Below, in pieces: positions 51,442 to 61,764 of a stretch of 64,000 nucleotides of DNA (the first letter of the stretch is position 1; every line of letters starts with the position of its first letter). The notes beneath the pieces were generated by a model, which worked only from the letters and a program-made list of their open reading frames with translations, had not been told where the DNA came from and did not search any database. The position numbers and the translations under genes are program-made. Source of the DNA: Rhizobium sullae (GTDB lineage: Bacteria; Pseudomonadota; Alphaproteobacteria; Rhizobiales; Rhizobiaceae). The stretch is taken from the NCBI RefSeq assembly GCF_025200715.1, contig NZ_CP104143.1, forward strand, positions 992,001 to 1,056,000, given 5' to 3'.

Positions 51442-52182
51442 ATGAGCAGGTTGTTTCTGCCCTTGATGGCGTTTGTTCTGTCGATGATTCTGGCTGGCTT
51501 TGCGGTTGCGCAGGAACGGGAAGGGCGGACTCACTTCATCCTTGCTGCAAGCTGGCAGCCGGCATTCTGCCAGACAAACCAGAAAAGGCCGGAATGCAGC
51601 AGCCAGACGAGGGAGCGTTTCGACGCGACGAATTTCTCGCTGCACGGCCTCTGGCCGCTGCGCCAGAACTACTGCGGTGTGCCGAAGGACTTGCAGGCAG
51701 CCGACAAGGACGGCGATTGGCAGAAGCTGCCGGAGGTCAAGCTGACGGCCGAGAACGCGTCAGCCCTTGCAAAAGCCATGCCCGGAACGCAATCGGGTCT
51801 CGAACGTCACGAATGGACGAAGCACGGCACCTGCACGAAGATGAGCGCCGACGATTATTTCGGCGCAGCGATCCGCCTGATGAGTGACCTGAACGGTTCG
51901 GCGGTGCGCGACCTCTTTGCGGCGAATCTCGGTAAGACTGTCAAGGCCGATCAGATCAAGGCGGCTTTCGACACGAGCTTCGGGGTGGGGGCCGGCGAGC
52001 GCGTGAAGATGAGCTGCCGCCGTGCAGGCGGCATCCGTGTGATCAGTGAGCTGACGATCGGCCTGTCGGAGGATGCGGGCTCGGCCGCCGGTGCCGGTGC
52101 GGGGCTTGCGAAACTCATGCAAAGCGCCGGTCGCACCTCCTTCGGCTGCGATGAAGGCGTTGTCGACGCTGCGGGCTTCTGA
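51442..52182 (+). CDS. Ribonuclease T2 family protein
   Basis: A 246-residue secreted RNase. Signal peptide LPLMAFVLSMILAGFAVAQ. CAS I reads FSLHGLWP (H68) and CAS II RHEWTKHGTC (H123, E124, H128), so the full catalytic set is present. It cleaves RNA through 2',3'-cyclic phosphate in the periplasm or outside the cell. ATG at 51442 has GGGGAG upstream; longer in-frame extensions overlap the divergent gene and are rejected. Confidence 0.93.
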   Translation: MSRLFLPLMAFVLSMILAGFAVAQEREGRTHFILAASWQPAFCQTNQKRPECSSQTRERFDATNFSLHGLWPLRQNYCGVPKDLQAADKDGDWQKLPEVKLTAENASALAKAMPGTQSGLERHEWTKHGTCTKMSADDYFGAAIRLMSDLNGSAVRDLFAANLGKTVKADQIKAAFDTSFGVGAGERVKMSCRRAGGIRVISELTIGLSEDAGSAAGAGAGLAKLMQSAGRTSFGCDEGVVDAAGF

Positions 52183-52246
52183 AGGATTGTCGGCACGGCC
52201 GGGAAACTGGAGAACCGGCATACTTTCCGCGCAGGGAGGGAGAACA

Positions 52247-53011
52247 ATGCGGCTGGACGACTTCGGAAGCGTCGGGGACGCCTACCAAAGATACTCGGAT
52301 GGGATACGCGGCAGAATACGTCACGAGCTGGTGTTCGAAGTCGTGGCCAGCCTTGCGCCTGCCGGCGGAACAATTCTGGATATGGGGTGTGGCGATGGCG
52401 AGATATCCGCGCGCCTATCCGAAGCAGGCTTTAGAGTTCTCGGCATTGACGCTTCGCCGGAAATGCTACGCCGGGCGAATTTGCGCAAGGCAGAACTGCC
52501 GGAGCAAGTCCGCGGCCGCCTTGAGTTTGCGCCGGGCGACATCACCGATTTCGCATCGGAGCATCTGTTCGATGCCGTTTGCTGCCACGGGGTGCTGATG
52601 TATTTGGACGACAGCGCCGCTGCCATCCGAAACCTGGCAAGTCATGTAACCCGCGGCGGGCTGCTTAGCATCCTGACGAAAAACGCACTCTCCAGCGGTT
52701 TTCGGGAAGCGCTGCTTGGAGACTACGCGACGGCGAGGGAATTGATCGAAACCGGCGCGGCGGCCAGCATGGGCAACCTTGGAATCAAGACGCGCGGCGA
52801 TGATCCTTCGGCGGTTGTTCAGCAGATGGAGGCCTGTGGCTTTGCGGAATGCCAATGGCGGGGAGTCCGCATGTTTTCCGATCATCTTGACGAACCCGGC
52901 TTTGACGAGGCGCTCGCTGGCAAGCTCATCGCGCTTGAGCGCGCTGCTTCGTTGCGTGACCCATATCGAGCGATCGCGCGGCTATTTCACGCGACTGGGC
53001 GGAAGGCCTGA
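52247..53011 (+). CDS. Class I SAM-dependent methyltransferase, SmtA/CmoM-like
   Basis: A 254-residue methyltransferase. Motif I TILDMGCGDGEISARLSEAG, post-I VLGIDASPEML, motif II FDAVCCHGVLMYLDD. The GCGDGE form and FHGVLMYL-like block recall CmoM/SmtA, which methylate tRNA wobble 5-hydroxyuridine derivatives; identity is uncertain. ATG at 52247 follows GCAGGGAGGG. Confidence 0.72.
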   Translation: MRLDDFGSVGDAYQRYSDGIRGRIRHELVFEVVASLAPAGGTILDMGCGDGEISARLSEAGFRVLGIDASPEMLRRANLRKAELPEQVRGRLEFAPGDITDFASEHLFDAVCCHGVLMYLDDSAAAIRNLASHVTRGGLLSILTKNALSSGFREALLGDYATARELIETGAAASMGNLGIKTRGDDPSAVVQQMEACGFAECQWRGVRMFSDHLDEPGFDEALAGKLIALERAASLRDPYRAIARLFHATGRKA

Positions 53012-53162
53012 CGAGAGCCGGAGAATCCCTCCGTTCCGTTGCTTTTCGAACGGAACCAAAATCGATTTGCCGTATAGAAAGCCGGTTTCGGCGTTGCCCG
53101 GGCGCCGGCTTTCGCCTACATAGCGGCCACGGTTTTTAAGTTTCCGCCCGGAGCAGCATATA

Positions 53163-54812
<1,650 letters not shown>

Positions 54813-54838
54813 TCTTCTCACGGCCTCTCAGATCAAGA

Positions 54839-54863
54839 GCCTCGGCAAACGCCGGGGCTTTTT
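54839..54863 (+). terminator. Terminator after ettA
   Basis: GCCTCGGC, loop AAAC, GCCGGGGC (one G-U pair), followed by TTTTT. Located 26 bases after the ettA stop. Confidence 0.75.
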
Positions 54864-54940
54864 GCATTGTGTGCCGTCGCTTTCAGAGCGGCGAATTTCG
54901 TGAATGGAGCGGATTCATGCTTGCCACTCGCGTTCAAATC

Positions 54941-54960
54941 ACATAAAGATATCTTTATAT
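54941..54960. promoter_or_regulatory. Second copy of the metH-type palindrome
   Basis: ACATAAAGATATCTTTATAT differs by one base from the perfect palindrome at 11611-11630. It ends 16 bases before the ATG of the ArsR-type regulator, so it should mediate autorepression and control of metF in the same operon. Confidence 0.72.
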
Positions 54961-54976
54961 GTTGATTGGGTCGAAT

Positions 54977-55993
54977 ATGGCTGAAGCTGTGAGGCTTGGA
55001 CTGGATGCGCTGGTGGACGTCTTGAAGGCGGCCGGTGAGCCGACGCGTCTGCGGCTTCTCGCGCTGCTTGCCGCCAGTGACCTGACTGTGACCGATCTTA
55101 CGGAAATTCTCGGCCAATCGCAGCCCCGTATTTCGCGACATCTGAAGCTCCTCGGCGAGGCCGACCTCATCGATCGCTATCAAGAGGGTGCCTGGGCTTA
55201 TTTCCGGCTGAGGCAGGACGGCAAGGCGGCAGCGCTGGTGCGCGTGCTGCTGGCACATGCCTCCGCGAACGACCCTGTGATCCTGCGCGACGGTGAGCGT
55301 CTTTCGGCTGTGAAGCGCCAGCGTGCGGAGCGGGCACAAGCCTATTTCAGCCGCAACGCCGCCGAATGGGATGAGCTTCGGCGTCTGCACGCCGCCGACG
55401 AGGAGGTGGATGCCGCTGTCATCAAGCTGCTCGGCACTCAGCCGGTCTACTCGCTGCTCGATCTCGGCACGGGGACCGGGCGCATGCTGGAGCTGCTTTC
55501 CGGGCTTTATCGACGGGCGATCGGGGTCGATGCCAGCCGTGACATGCTGAGCGTTGCCCGCGCCAATCTCGACAGGGCGGGCATCACCAAGGCTTCGGTA
55601 CGGCATGCCGATATTTTGAACCTGCCGTTCGAGGGGCAGGACTTCGATCTCGTCACCATTCATCAGGTCCTGCATTTCTTCGATCAGCCGGAAATCGCGA
55701 TCGCCGAGGCGGCGCGGATGCTGGCCCCGGGCGGACGTCTTATGGTCATAGACCTTGCGCCGCACGCGCTCGAATATCTTCGCGACGAGCATGCACATGT
55801 CCGCCTCGGTTTCTCGCATCAGTCGGTGACGGACTGGCTGCGCAAGACGGGGCTCGATGTGGAGCAGACCGTCGATCTTCATCCGGGTCAGCAGGGCGAG
55901 AAGGGGCTTACGGTCACCATCTGGCTTGCGCGCGATCCGAGGCGCCTCGTTGCATCCGAAGGCGCCGAAACAGTATTGGCCGGGGAGGTATGA
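54977..55993 (+). CDS. ArsR-type regulator fused to a SAM-dependent methyltransferase, SahR-like
   Basis: A 338-residue protein. Residues 5-95 are an ArsR winged helix: VDVLKAAGEPTRLRLLALLAASDLTVTDLTEILGQSQPRISRHLKLLGEADLI. Residues 145-300 are a class I methyltransferase fold: LLDLGTGTGRMLELLSGLYRRAIGVDASRDMLSVARANL and FDLVTIHQVLHFFDQPE. Regulators of this type sense S-adenosylhomocysteine. ATG at 54977 (MAEAVRLG) is preferred over one at 54959, which lies in the palindrome. It is followed 1 base later by metF. Confidence 0.85.
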   Translation: MAEAVRLGLDALVDVLKAAGEPTRLRLLALLAASDLTVTDLTEILGQSQPRISRHLKLLGEADLIDRYQEGAWAYFRLRQDGKAAALVRVLLAHASANDPVILRDGERLSAVKRQRAERAQAYFSRNAAEWDELRRLHAADEEVDAAVIKLLGTQPVYSLLDLGTGTGRMLELLSGLYRRAIGVDASRDMLSVARANLDRAGITKASVRHADILNLPFEGQDFDLVTIHQVLHFFDQPEIAIAEAARMLAPGGRLMVIDLAPHALEYLRDEHAHVRLGFSHQSVTDWLRKTGLDVEQTVDLHPGQQGEKGLTVTIWLARDPRRLVASEGAETVLAGEV

Positions 55994-55994
55994 T

Positions 55995-56897
55995 ATGGCT
56001 TTGAACACCGGAGACCGCCGCAATATCGGCATTTCCTTCGAATTCTTCCCGCCGAAGTCGGAGGAGATGGAAGGTCAGCTCTGGAAGGCTGTGGCAGAGT
56101 TGCAGGACTGGAGTCCGGATTTCGTTTCGGTGACCTATGGCGCGGGTGGCACCACGAAGGCGCCGACCCTGACGGCCGTCACGCGGTTCCTCAACGAGAC
56201 GCCGCTTTCGACCGCGTCGCATCTCACCTGCGTGGGCGCCACCAAGGAAGAGACGCATCAGGTGATCGACCATTTCCGCAATGTGGGCGTCAAGCATTTC
56301 GTCGCATTGCGCGGCGATGCGCCCGGCGGGGCAGGGGTTCCCTACCAGCCGCATCCGGGCGGCTATGCCAATGCGGCTGAACTCGTGGCCGGCCTCCGCG
56401 GCATCGGCGACTTCGAGATTTCGGTGTCCGCCTATCCGGAAAAGCATCCAGAGAGCCGGGACGTGGCGTCCGATATCGACATGCTGAAGCGCAAGGCCGA
56501 CAACGGCGCGGACCGCGCGCTGACGCAGTTCTTCTTCGACAACGACAATTTCGAGCGATACCTGGAGAAGGTGCGGGCCGCAGGCGTCAAAATCCCAATC
56601 GTGCCCGGCATCATGCCGATCCAGAACCTGACGCAGCTGAAGCGCTTTGCCAGTGCGTGCGGCACGGTGATCCCGGCGTTTCTCGACGAACGCTTTGCCG
56701 GTCTCGACGACAAGGTGGACGAACGGGCAAAGGTTGCCGCGGATGTCGCCGTCGAGCAAATCGAGGATCTCGTTCGCCGCGGCCTGGACGAGTTCCATCT
56801 CTATACGATGAATCGTTCGCCGCTGGTTTCGGCAGTGCTCACCAATCTCGGTCTCCGCCGTGAAGGCGCGAAGAGGGTAGCGGGCGCCGCCGCCTGA
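55995..56897 (+). CDS. metF: Methylenetetrahydrofolate reductase
   Basis: A 300-residue FAD-dependent reductase that makes 5-methyltetrahydrofolate, the methyl donor for MetH. ISFEFFPPKSEEMEGQLW is the N-terminal substrate Glu block; FVSVTYGAGGTT, HLTCVGATKEE, LRGDAPGG, ALTQFFFDNDNFERYL and PGIMPIQNLTQLKRFA are family motifs. GGGGAGG precedes the ATG. It shares an operon with the SahR-like regulator and, through the palindrome, probably the same control as metH. Confidence 0.95.
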   Translation: MALNTGDRRNIGISFEFFPPKSEEMEGQLWKAVAELQDWSPDFVSVTYGAGGTTKAPTLTAVTRFLNETPLSTASHLTCVGATKEETHQVIDHFRNVGVKHFVALRGDAPGGAGVPYQPHPGGYANAAELVAGLRGIGDFEISVSAYPEKHPESRDVASDIDMLKRKADNGADRALTQFFFDNDNFERYLEKVRAAGVKIPIVPGIMPIQNLTQLKRFASACGTVIPAFLDERFAGLDDKVDERAKVAADVAVEQIEDLVRRGLDEFHLYTMNRSPLVSAVLTNLGLRREGAKRVAGAAA

Positions 56898-56918
56898 AAC
56901 CTGCCAATCGGCGTCGAA

Positions 56919-56956
56919 TAAAAAAGCGCATGTCTGGCGGTGACATGCGCTTTTTA
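56919..56956 (+). terminator. Terminator after metF
   Basis: AAAAAGCGCATGTC pairs with GACATGCGCTTTTT around a short loop; the T run follows the stem. It lies about 25 bases after the metF stop and may also serve the small minus-strand gene that converges on it. Confidence 0.8.
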
Positions 56957-57017
56957 ATTGGCTGAACTGTTAGCTTTTCAGGAGCTAGGTATTCCAGTCA
57001 TAGGGCTCGTCGAGCGC

Positions 57018-57095
57018 TCAAATGAAGAGCATGGACAAGACGAACGCGAACGCTGCACTGACCAACAGGACATTCAAGGATCGTGTGATACCCAT
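57018..57095 (-). CDS. 25-residue single-span membrane peptide
   Basis: MGITRSLNVLLVSAAFAFVL and five further residues (SMLFI), ending at TGA 57018. A strong GAGGAGGCAGAC site lies just before the ATG at 57095. The hydrophobic stretch is long enough to span the membrane once. It has the layout of the small membrane proteins common in rhizobia. Unknown role. Confidence 0.6.
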   Translation of the reverse strand: MGITRSLNVLLVSAAFAFVLSMLFI

Positions 57096-57413
57096 GTCTG
57101 CCTCCTCGCGTTAACCAGCACATAATATGTCTGAATTGTGTCGCGTGAAAAGCGGATTCTATGCTGCAGCGCAGCGGCGGGCTGTGGATGAGTCGGGGTC
57201 CTGTCGCCTAACCAATTGGAATTAAGCGCTAAATCACAACGAAATTTTATTCACACATTTTAACGGCACGTTAAACTGGGCGATTGGCCCGTTAACGTTG
57301 ACGGCTGCATCAAGGCATGGCCGGAAGCTGCTGATATGATGCGGGAAAACGAAAACGCGCTCCGGCAATTTCCAGGGCGCGATCGAAATTGACAGTCTTC
57401 GCGAAATAGCAGA
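57096..57413. other. Intergenic gap upstream of the small peptide gene
   Basis: 318 bases without a supported gene. The half nearest the peptide gene, AT-rich around 57240-57270, should hold its promoter. The other end is the 3' flank of the MltB-like gene. No palindrome or repeat stands out. Confidence 0.4.
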
Positions 57414-58667
57414 TCAGAGCGCGCTCAAGAGGCCGGGCGTCGCCCAGCCGTCGGCCGGCATTCCGAGGCGCTGCTGTTCCTTCTGGATCGCAACGCGGGT
57501 GCCGGAGCCCAGGATACCGTCGATCTTGCCGACATCGTGGCCCTTGGACTGCAGCTTGGTCTGCAACTGCTTCATCTGGTCGTTCACGAGGCCCTGTTCC
57601 GGCGTCCCCTTGAGGTAGGGCTGGGCGCCGGTAAAGCGGGTGGCGAAATAGGCGGCCGAGGTCGTGTAGATGAACGACTTGTTCCACTCGAGATAGATCT
57701 TGAAGTTCGGGTAGGCGATGAAGGCCGGCCCATGGCGGCCCTGCGGGAGAACGAGGTCGCCCTCCAGATTGCCGAAGCTGGTGTTGCCGTCGCGCGGCTG
57801 GACACCGAGCGCGAACCATTCGCCCGCCGTCATGGTGCCGCCGAGCCCCGATTTTTCCCAGGGAAGGTTGTCGGGCAGGGTGACCTCCTGCAGCCAGGGC
57901 TGACCGCGTTCGAAGCCGAGATGCTGGATGAACTTCGCAGCCGTGAGGATGGCGTCAGCGCCGCTCTCCTTCAGCCGTACATGGCCGTCACCGTCGCCAT
58001 CCATGCCGTAGGCGACGATATCGCGCGGCAGCATCTGCACCTGACCGATTTCGCCTGCCCATGCGCCGGTGTTGGCCGCCGGGTCGAGGTCGCCGTGCTG
58101 GACCATTTCGATGAGCGCGATCAACTGCGGGCGGAAGAGTTCGGGACGGCGGCAATCATGCGCCAGCGTGACAAGCGCATTGCGCGTGTTGAAGTCGCCC
58201 TGTACGGCGCCGAAGTCCGTCTCCATCGCCCAGAAGGCGGTAATGACGCCCGGTGCGACACCATAGTCTCGCTCGGCCCTGGCGAAGACGTCGGAAAACT
58301 GCTTCAGCTTCTGGCGGCCGATATCCAGGCGGCCCTGGCTGACGGTACGCTGTGAGAATTCGAGGAAGGTTTGCTTGAAGACGCCCTGCGCACGGTCGCG
58401 GCTGAGAACCTTCGGATCGATCTGCGCGCCGGCGAGCGCCTTGTCGGCGGCTTCGGCCGAAGCGCCTGCAGCAATCGCATCGGCCTTCACGCCGGCCAGG
58501 AATTCGGCAAGATCGCCGCCGCAGGCCGCGGGAGCAGCCTGAGGCGTTGCGGCGGGTGGAGGGGAGGCCGTCGGAGCCATTGCCTGCTGCTGAGCCAATG
58601 CCGTGGTTGCCGCGGTGACTGCAAACAAAAGAGCAAGTGCAGAGCGGCTTGCGAGCGAGCGGTGCAT
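57414..58667 (-). CDS. Lytic murein transglycosylase, MltB-like
   Basis: A 417-residue periplasmic protein with signal peptide SALALLFAVTAATTALAQ. The SLT_2 domain (about 45-345) has GVITAFWAMETDFGAVQGDFNTRNALVTLAHD (catalytic Glu), GAWAGEIGQVQMLPRDIVAYGMDGDGDGHV and FIAYPNFKIYLEWNKS. The C-terminal 60 residues are a peptidoglycan-binding domain (KLQSKGHDVGKIDGILGSGTRVAIQKEQQRLGMPADG). It cleaves glycan strands forming 1,6-anhydro ends. ATG at 58667. Confidence 0.92.
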   Translation of the reverse strand: MHRSLASRSALALLFAVTAATTALAQQQAMAPTASPPPAATPQAAPAACGGDLAEFLAGVKADAIAAGASAEAADKALAGAQIDPKVLSRDRAQGVFKQTFLEFSQRTVSQGRLDIGRQKLKQFSDVFARAERDYGVAPGVITAFWAMETDFGAVQGDFNTRNALVTLAHDCRRPELFRPQLIALIEMVQHGDLDPAANTGAWAGEIGQVQMLPRDIVAYGMDGDGDGHVRLKESGADAILTAAKFIQHLGFERGQPWLQEVTLPDNLPWEKSGLGGTMTAGEWFALGVQPRDGNTSFGNLEGDLVLPQGRHGPAFIAYPNFKIYLEWNKSFIYTTSAAYFATRFTGAQPYLKGTPEQGLVNDQMKQLQTKLQSKGHDVGKIDGILGSGTRVAIQKEQQRLGMPADGWATPGLLSAL

Positions 58668-58747
58668 GAGATCGTCCTTATATCCGAAATATGTCCGCTG
58701 CTTTCACAGATGAATGTGACGGAAGCAAGAAAGATCGACGGACGTTA

Positions 58748-59545
58748 CTAAGAATTTCTGTCCTTGGAAACGGAAGCCACCCAGTTGGCCCAGTTCTTTG
58801 AGGATCCCGCGAAGGCGTTGATGTCGGTTGGGCCTTTGATGCCCGGGATCACGCCGGTCGACGTGTACTGCCAGAAGGCCCAGCGCCTGTCAGCATAGGT
58901 GACCTCGGGGTGCTTGGCGACCGAGCGTACCCAGAAGTGGTAGTCCTGGAAATAGCCCTGCAGGTTTTCGCGATGGAAGTCGACCGACGTATAGATGATC
59001 GGGCGCTTACCGTAATAGGATTCGAGGCGATCCATGAAGCGCTGCATCTGGGCCCGTACCGTGGCGGGATCGGGCCGGTGACGGCAGGTCGGAGATGCGC
59101 CGTTCCACTCGACGTCCAGAACCGGCGGCAGGCGCACCGATTCCCGCGGGACGTTGCGGATGAACCAGTCGGCCTGCTCGTCAGCGGACGAGCAGAAATA
59201 ATAGAAATGATAGGGCGCATGGGCGATGCCAACGGCGCGGGCGCGCTGCCAATATTCATTGAAGCGCTGGTCGAACCTGTCCTTCCCCTCGGTCGCCTTG
59301 ATGAAGGCAAAGGCAACGCCGGAAGTCTTCACCGCCTGCCAGTCGATATCGCCCTGCCATTTGGAGATGTCGATGCCGTGAACCTCGCTCCGATGCGGAT
59401 GCTTCGCCCCGAAATCCTGCGGGTCGGTATCCTTGAAGCGGGTCTTCGGCTTTACGGATGCAGTCTCGAGATAATCATATCCGGACGAGGTACAGCCGGC
59501 CAGCATGATGGCCAACGGCAATACACAAAACAAAATCCGGCGCAT
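58748..59545 (-). CDS. GH25 lysozyme-like lipoprotein
   Basis: A 265-residue protein with lipoprotein signal MRRILFCVLPLAIMLAGC (lipobox LAGC). The GH25 barrel begins VHGIDISKWQGDIDWQAVKTSGVAFAFIKATEGKDRFD and has VLDVEWNG (catalytic Asp/Glu pair) and PIIYTSVDFHRENLQGYFQDYHFWV. It hydrolyses peptidoglycan beta-1,4 bonds, anchored to a membrane. ATG at 59545 chosen for the lipobox. Separate unit 81 bases upstream of mltB. Confidence 0.9.
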   Translation of the reverse strand: MRRILFCVLPLAIMLAGCTSSGYDYLETASVKPKTRFKDTDPQDFGAKHPHRSEVHGIDISKWQGDIDWQAVKTSGVAFAFIKATEGKDRFDQRFNEYWQRARAVGIAHAPYHFYYFCSSADEQADWFIRNVPRESVRLPPVLDVEWNGASPTCRHRPDPATVRAQMQRFMDRLESYYGKRPIIYTSVDFHRENLQGYFQDYHFWVRSVAKHPEVTYADRRWAFWQYTSTGVIPGIKGPTDINAFAGSSKNWANWVASVSKDRNS

Positions 59546-59670
59546 AAATGTCCCGTCGTGGACCGAATGATCGACTTGCCCCACAGCTTGACCTTCGAAA
59601 GACGAGTTTCAGTAGAGGAATCCCCCTCTTTCAACATATCAACGTAAAAAATCGGTTAGTTTCAAGTAAA

Positions 59671-60345
59671 TTATGAAGGCCGCGCGATGATTGCCGCCCG
59701 CCAGGCATAGCCGCCGCCGATCGTCTCGAACGACAATCTTGCGTTGTTTTCATGGACTTGCGCTTCCAGAACATCGCGCAGATCGGCGCGCGGAGTGACG
59801 TGAAATTTTGCAAGCCATGACTTCAGCATCGCCCTGAACCAGGCCGGCAACCCCTCCTGCTGGCCGAAATCGACAATGTGCAGCTGCCCACCGGGGTTCA
59901 ATGCGGCGATCGCCGCATCGACGGCGCGTTCCCAATCGGGAATCATCGAGAGCGCATAGGAGATGAGGATGCGGTCGAAGCCGCCGACGCCGAACTCCCG
60001 TGGCGTGAAGGCGGTCGCGTCGGCAACGCGAAAATCGGCAACAGCGGCCTTTGTCGCGAATGTCTTGCGCGCCGAAATCAGCATTTCCTGCGAAATGTCG
60101 AGGCCATAGAGTTTGGCGCCGGGAAACAGCCGATGCGCGAGCGCCAGATTTCGGCCCGTCCCGCAGCCGACTTCGAGCAGCGTGCCGCCTTGCGGTACGT
60201 CCAGATTGCGGATCGTGCGGTCGCGGCCGAGCAGGTAGTACTTGCGCGTCAGATCGTAGATGTGTCGCTGGTAGCGGTACATGCCGTCCATGAGATCGGC
60301 ATGCTTTTCGGCTTTCTCGTCCACGACGGTGCGGATTTCGGTCAC
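59671..60345 (-). CDS. btaB: S-adenosylmethionine-diacylgycerolhomoserine N-methyltransferase (DGTS synthesis)
   Basis: A 224-residue class I methyltransferase. LMDGMYRYQRHIYDLTRKYYLLGRDRTI is the BtaB N-terminus, LLEVGCGTGRNLALAHRLFPGAKLYGLDISQEML motif I and post-I, FDRILISYALSMIPDWE motif II. It adds three methyl groups to diacylglyceryl-homoserine to give the betaine lipid DGTS. It overlaps the end of btaA by 4 bases (ATGA), the usual order. Confidence 0.92.
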   Translation of the reverse strand: MTEIRTVVDEKAEKHADLMDGMYRYQRHIYDLTRKYYLLGRDRTIRNLDVPQGGTLLEVGCGTGRNLALAHRLFPGAKLYGLDISQEMLISARKTFATKAAVADFRVADATAFTPREFGVGGFDRILISYALSMIPDWERAVDAAIAALNPGGQLHIVDFGQQEGLPAWFRAMLKSWLAKFHVTPRADLRDVLEAQVHENNARLSFETIGGGYAWRAAIIARPS

Positions 60346-61586
60346 GCCTTCTTCCCGTAGATGTGGAAGCCGCCATAGATGGCCGAACGGTCGAGCGCAG
60401 TCATATCACGGGACTTGTCTTCGGAGTATTCCCACTGATTGCGGACCGCAGGTGAAAGACGGCCCTCGATGACGCTCTTTTCGGCCGCCGTGCGGAAGAT
60501 GACGCGGGCGCCGGGGCGGGCGGTGCGGGTAATTTCCGCCCAGAGATCGCTCAGCTGTTGATCGGTCATCCAGTCCTGCGCGTCGAGCAGAATATAGCGG
60601 TCGCGGGAGGCGGCCGGTTCCTTGGCGAGAAGCTCGGTGAAGCTTGCGTGATGGACGTTGACACGATCGACATTGGCGCGGATCACCTCGTAGTGCTCCG
60701 GCTTCAGATAGGTCGGCAGCGGGCCTTCGTCATCCGAGGCGTAGCGGCGGGCGAAGGCTTGCCAGGCGAAATAGTTTTCGCGCATCGGAAAATGGCAGGC
60801 GAGCTTTTCGAGGCGATGTTTCAGCACCGGTGCGATCGACTGATCGGCGGCCAGGCTGGCAAGCTCGTCATATTGCTGCGGCGGAATGCCGAGACCGAAG
60901 AGCGAGCTCTTGCGCCCGGTAATCCAGCGCACCACCGGCTTTTCGAAGAGTGGCGCAACCTGCTCCTCGAAGAACTGGCGCTGCTCGCGGATCGAGCGGG
61001 TCTTCGTCATCTGCTTGAGATCGACGCCGTGCAGGCGAGCGAGCAGATGGGCCGCGCCGATAAAGCGGCCAAGCAGGCCGGTCTCATAGATATTGCGGTC
61101 GAAGACGGTGACGCGGCGGCGGCCGAACTTGCGGCCGTTCCAATAGGTGCGGGATGCTTCATCGAGCTTGGGCGACAGGAAGTGGTCGAAGGCCTGGCTG
61201 TTCGAGCGCTCGTTGGGCATGGCGAGGAAGCGAACGAGGTCGGTGTGGCGGGGAAGATGCTTGAAGGCGGCAAGCTTCAGGCGGTTCAGCGCGATATGAT
61301 GGGGGTTGAGATCGACCACGTCGATGGAGGCTGGCGCCTTGGAGAGGTAGGCGAGCATGTTGCAGCCACCAGATCCGATCGTGACGATGCGGTGATGCGG
61401 CTGCAGTTCCATCGCCTGCATGTCGAGATCCGGGTCTTCCCAAATCTGCGGATAGACAAGGCCGGAAAAGAGCAGGCCGAAAAGCCGTTCCGAAAACCCG
61501 TCCTTGGAAAATGCCTTGTGGCGGAGAAGAGCGTCCTTGAGTTTCCGGTTCTTGCGGAAGCCGGTATCCGGTGCAAATTCCGTCAT
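60342..61586 (-). CDS. btaA: AdoMet:diacylglycerol 3-amino-3-carboxypropyltransferase (DGTS synthesis)
   Basis: A 414-residue DUF3419/BtaA protein. ALLRHKAFSKDGFSERLFGLLFSGLVYPQIWEDPDLDMQAM, IVTIGSGGCNMLAYLSKAPASIDVVDLNPHHIALNRLKLAAFKHL and YILLDAQDWMTDQQLSDLWAEITRTARPGARVIFRTA are characteristic. It moves the 3-amino-3-carboxypropyl group of AdoMet to diacylglycerol, the first step of phosphorus-free betaine lipid synthesis, normally induced by phosphate starvation through PhoB. First gene of btaAB. Confidence 0.95.
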   Translation of the reverse strand: MTEFAPDTGFRKNRKLKDALLRHKAFSKDGFSERLFGLLFSGLVYPQIWEDPDLDMQAMELQPHHRIVTIGSGGCNMLAYLSKAPASIDVVDLNPHHIALNRLKLAAFKHLPRHTDLVRFLAMPNERSNSQAFDHFLSPKLDEASRTYWNGRKFGRRRVTVFDRNIYETGLLGRFIGAAHLLARLHGVDLKQMTKTRSIREQRQFFEEQVAPLFEKPVVRWITGRKSSLFGLGIPPQQYDELASLAADQSIAPVLKHRLEKLACHFPMRENYFAWQAFARRYASDDEGPLPTYLKPEHYEVIRANVDRVNVHHASFTELLAKEPAASRDRYILLDAQDWMTDQQLSDLWAEITRTARPGARVIFRTAAEKSVIEGRLSPAVRNQWEYSEDKSRDMTALDRSAIYGGFHIYGKKA

Positions 61587-61632
61587 ATGAGTCTGTCACC
61601 CTTTTAGCGTTCAGGGCGTGTAGCGCGTCCCT

Positions 61633-61650
61633 GCTACAGTTTGATGACGC
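61633..61650 (-). promoter_or_regulatory. Weak Pho-box-like sequence upstream of btaA
   Basis: Minus-strand GCGTCATCAAACTGTAGC matches the CTGTCAT-N4-CTGTCAT consensus at 9 of 14 scored bases, 47 bases upstream of the ATG. In rhizobia this operon is under PhoB control, but the match is weak. Confidence 0.25.
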
Positions 61651-61764
61651 AGACTGTGGGTATCGCTGTCCACAGGAATTGCCCGAGACGAAACGGCACT
61701 CGCGTCATTGTGCTCTTTTTTGTGAAGAGATTTCCTGCTTCTCTCCGTTCGTGGAGGGAATGAC

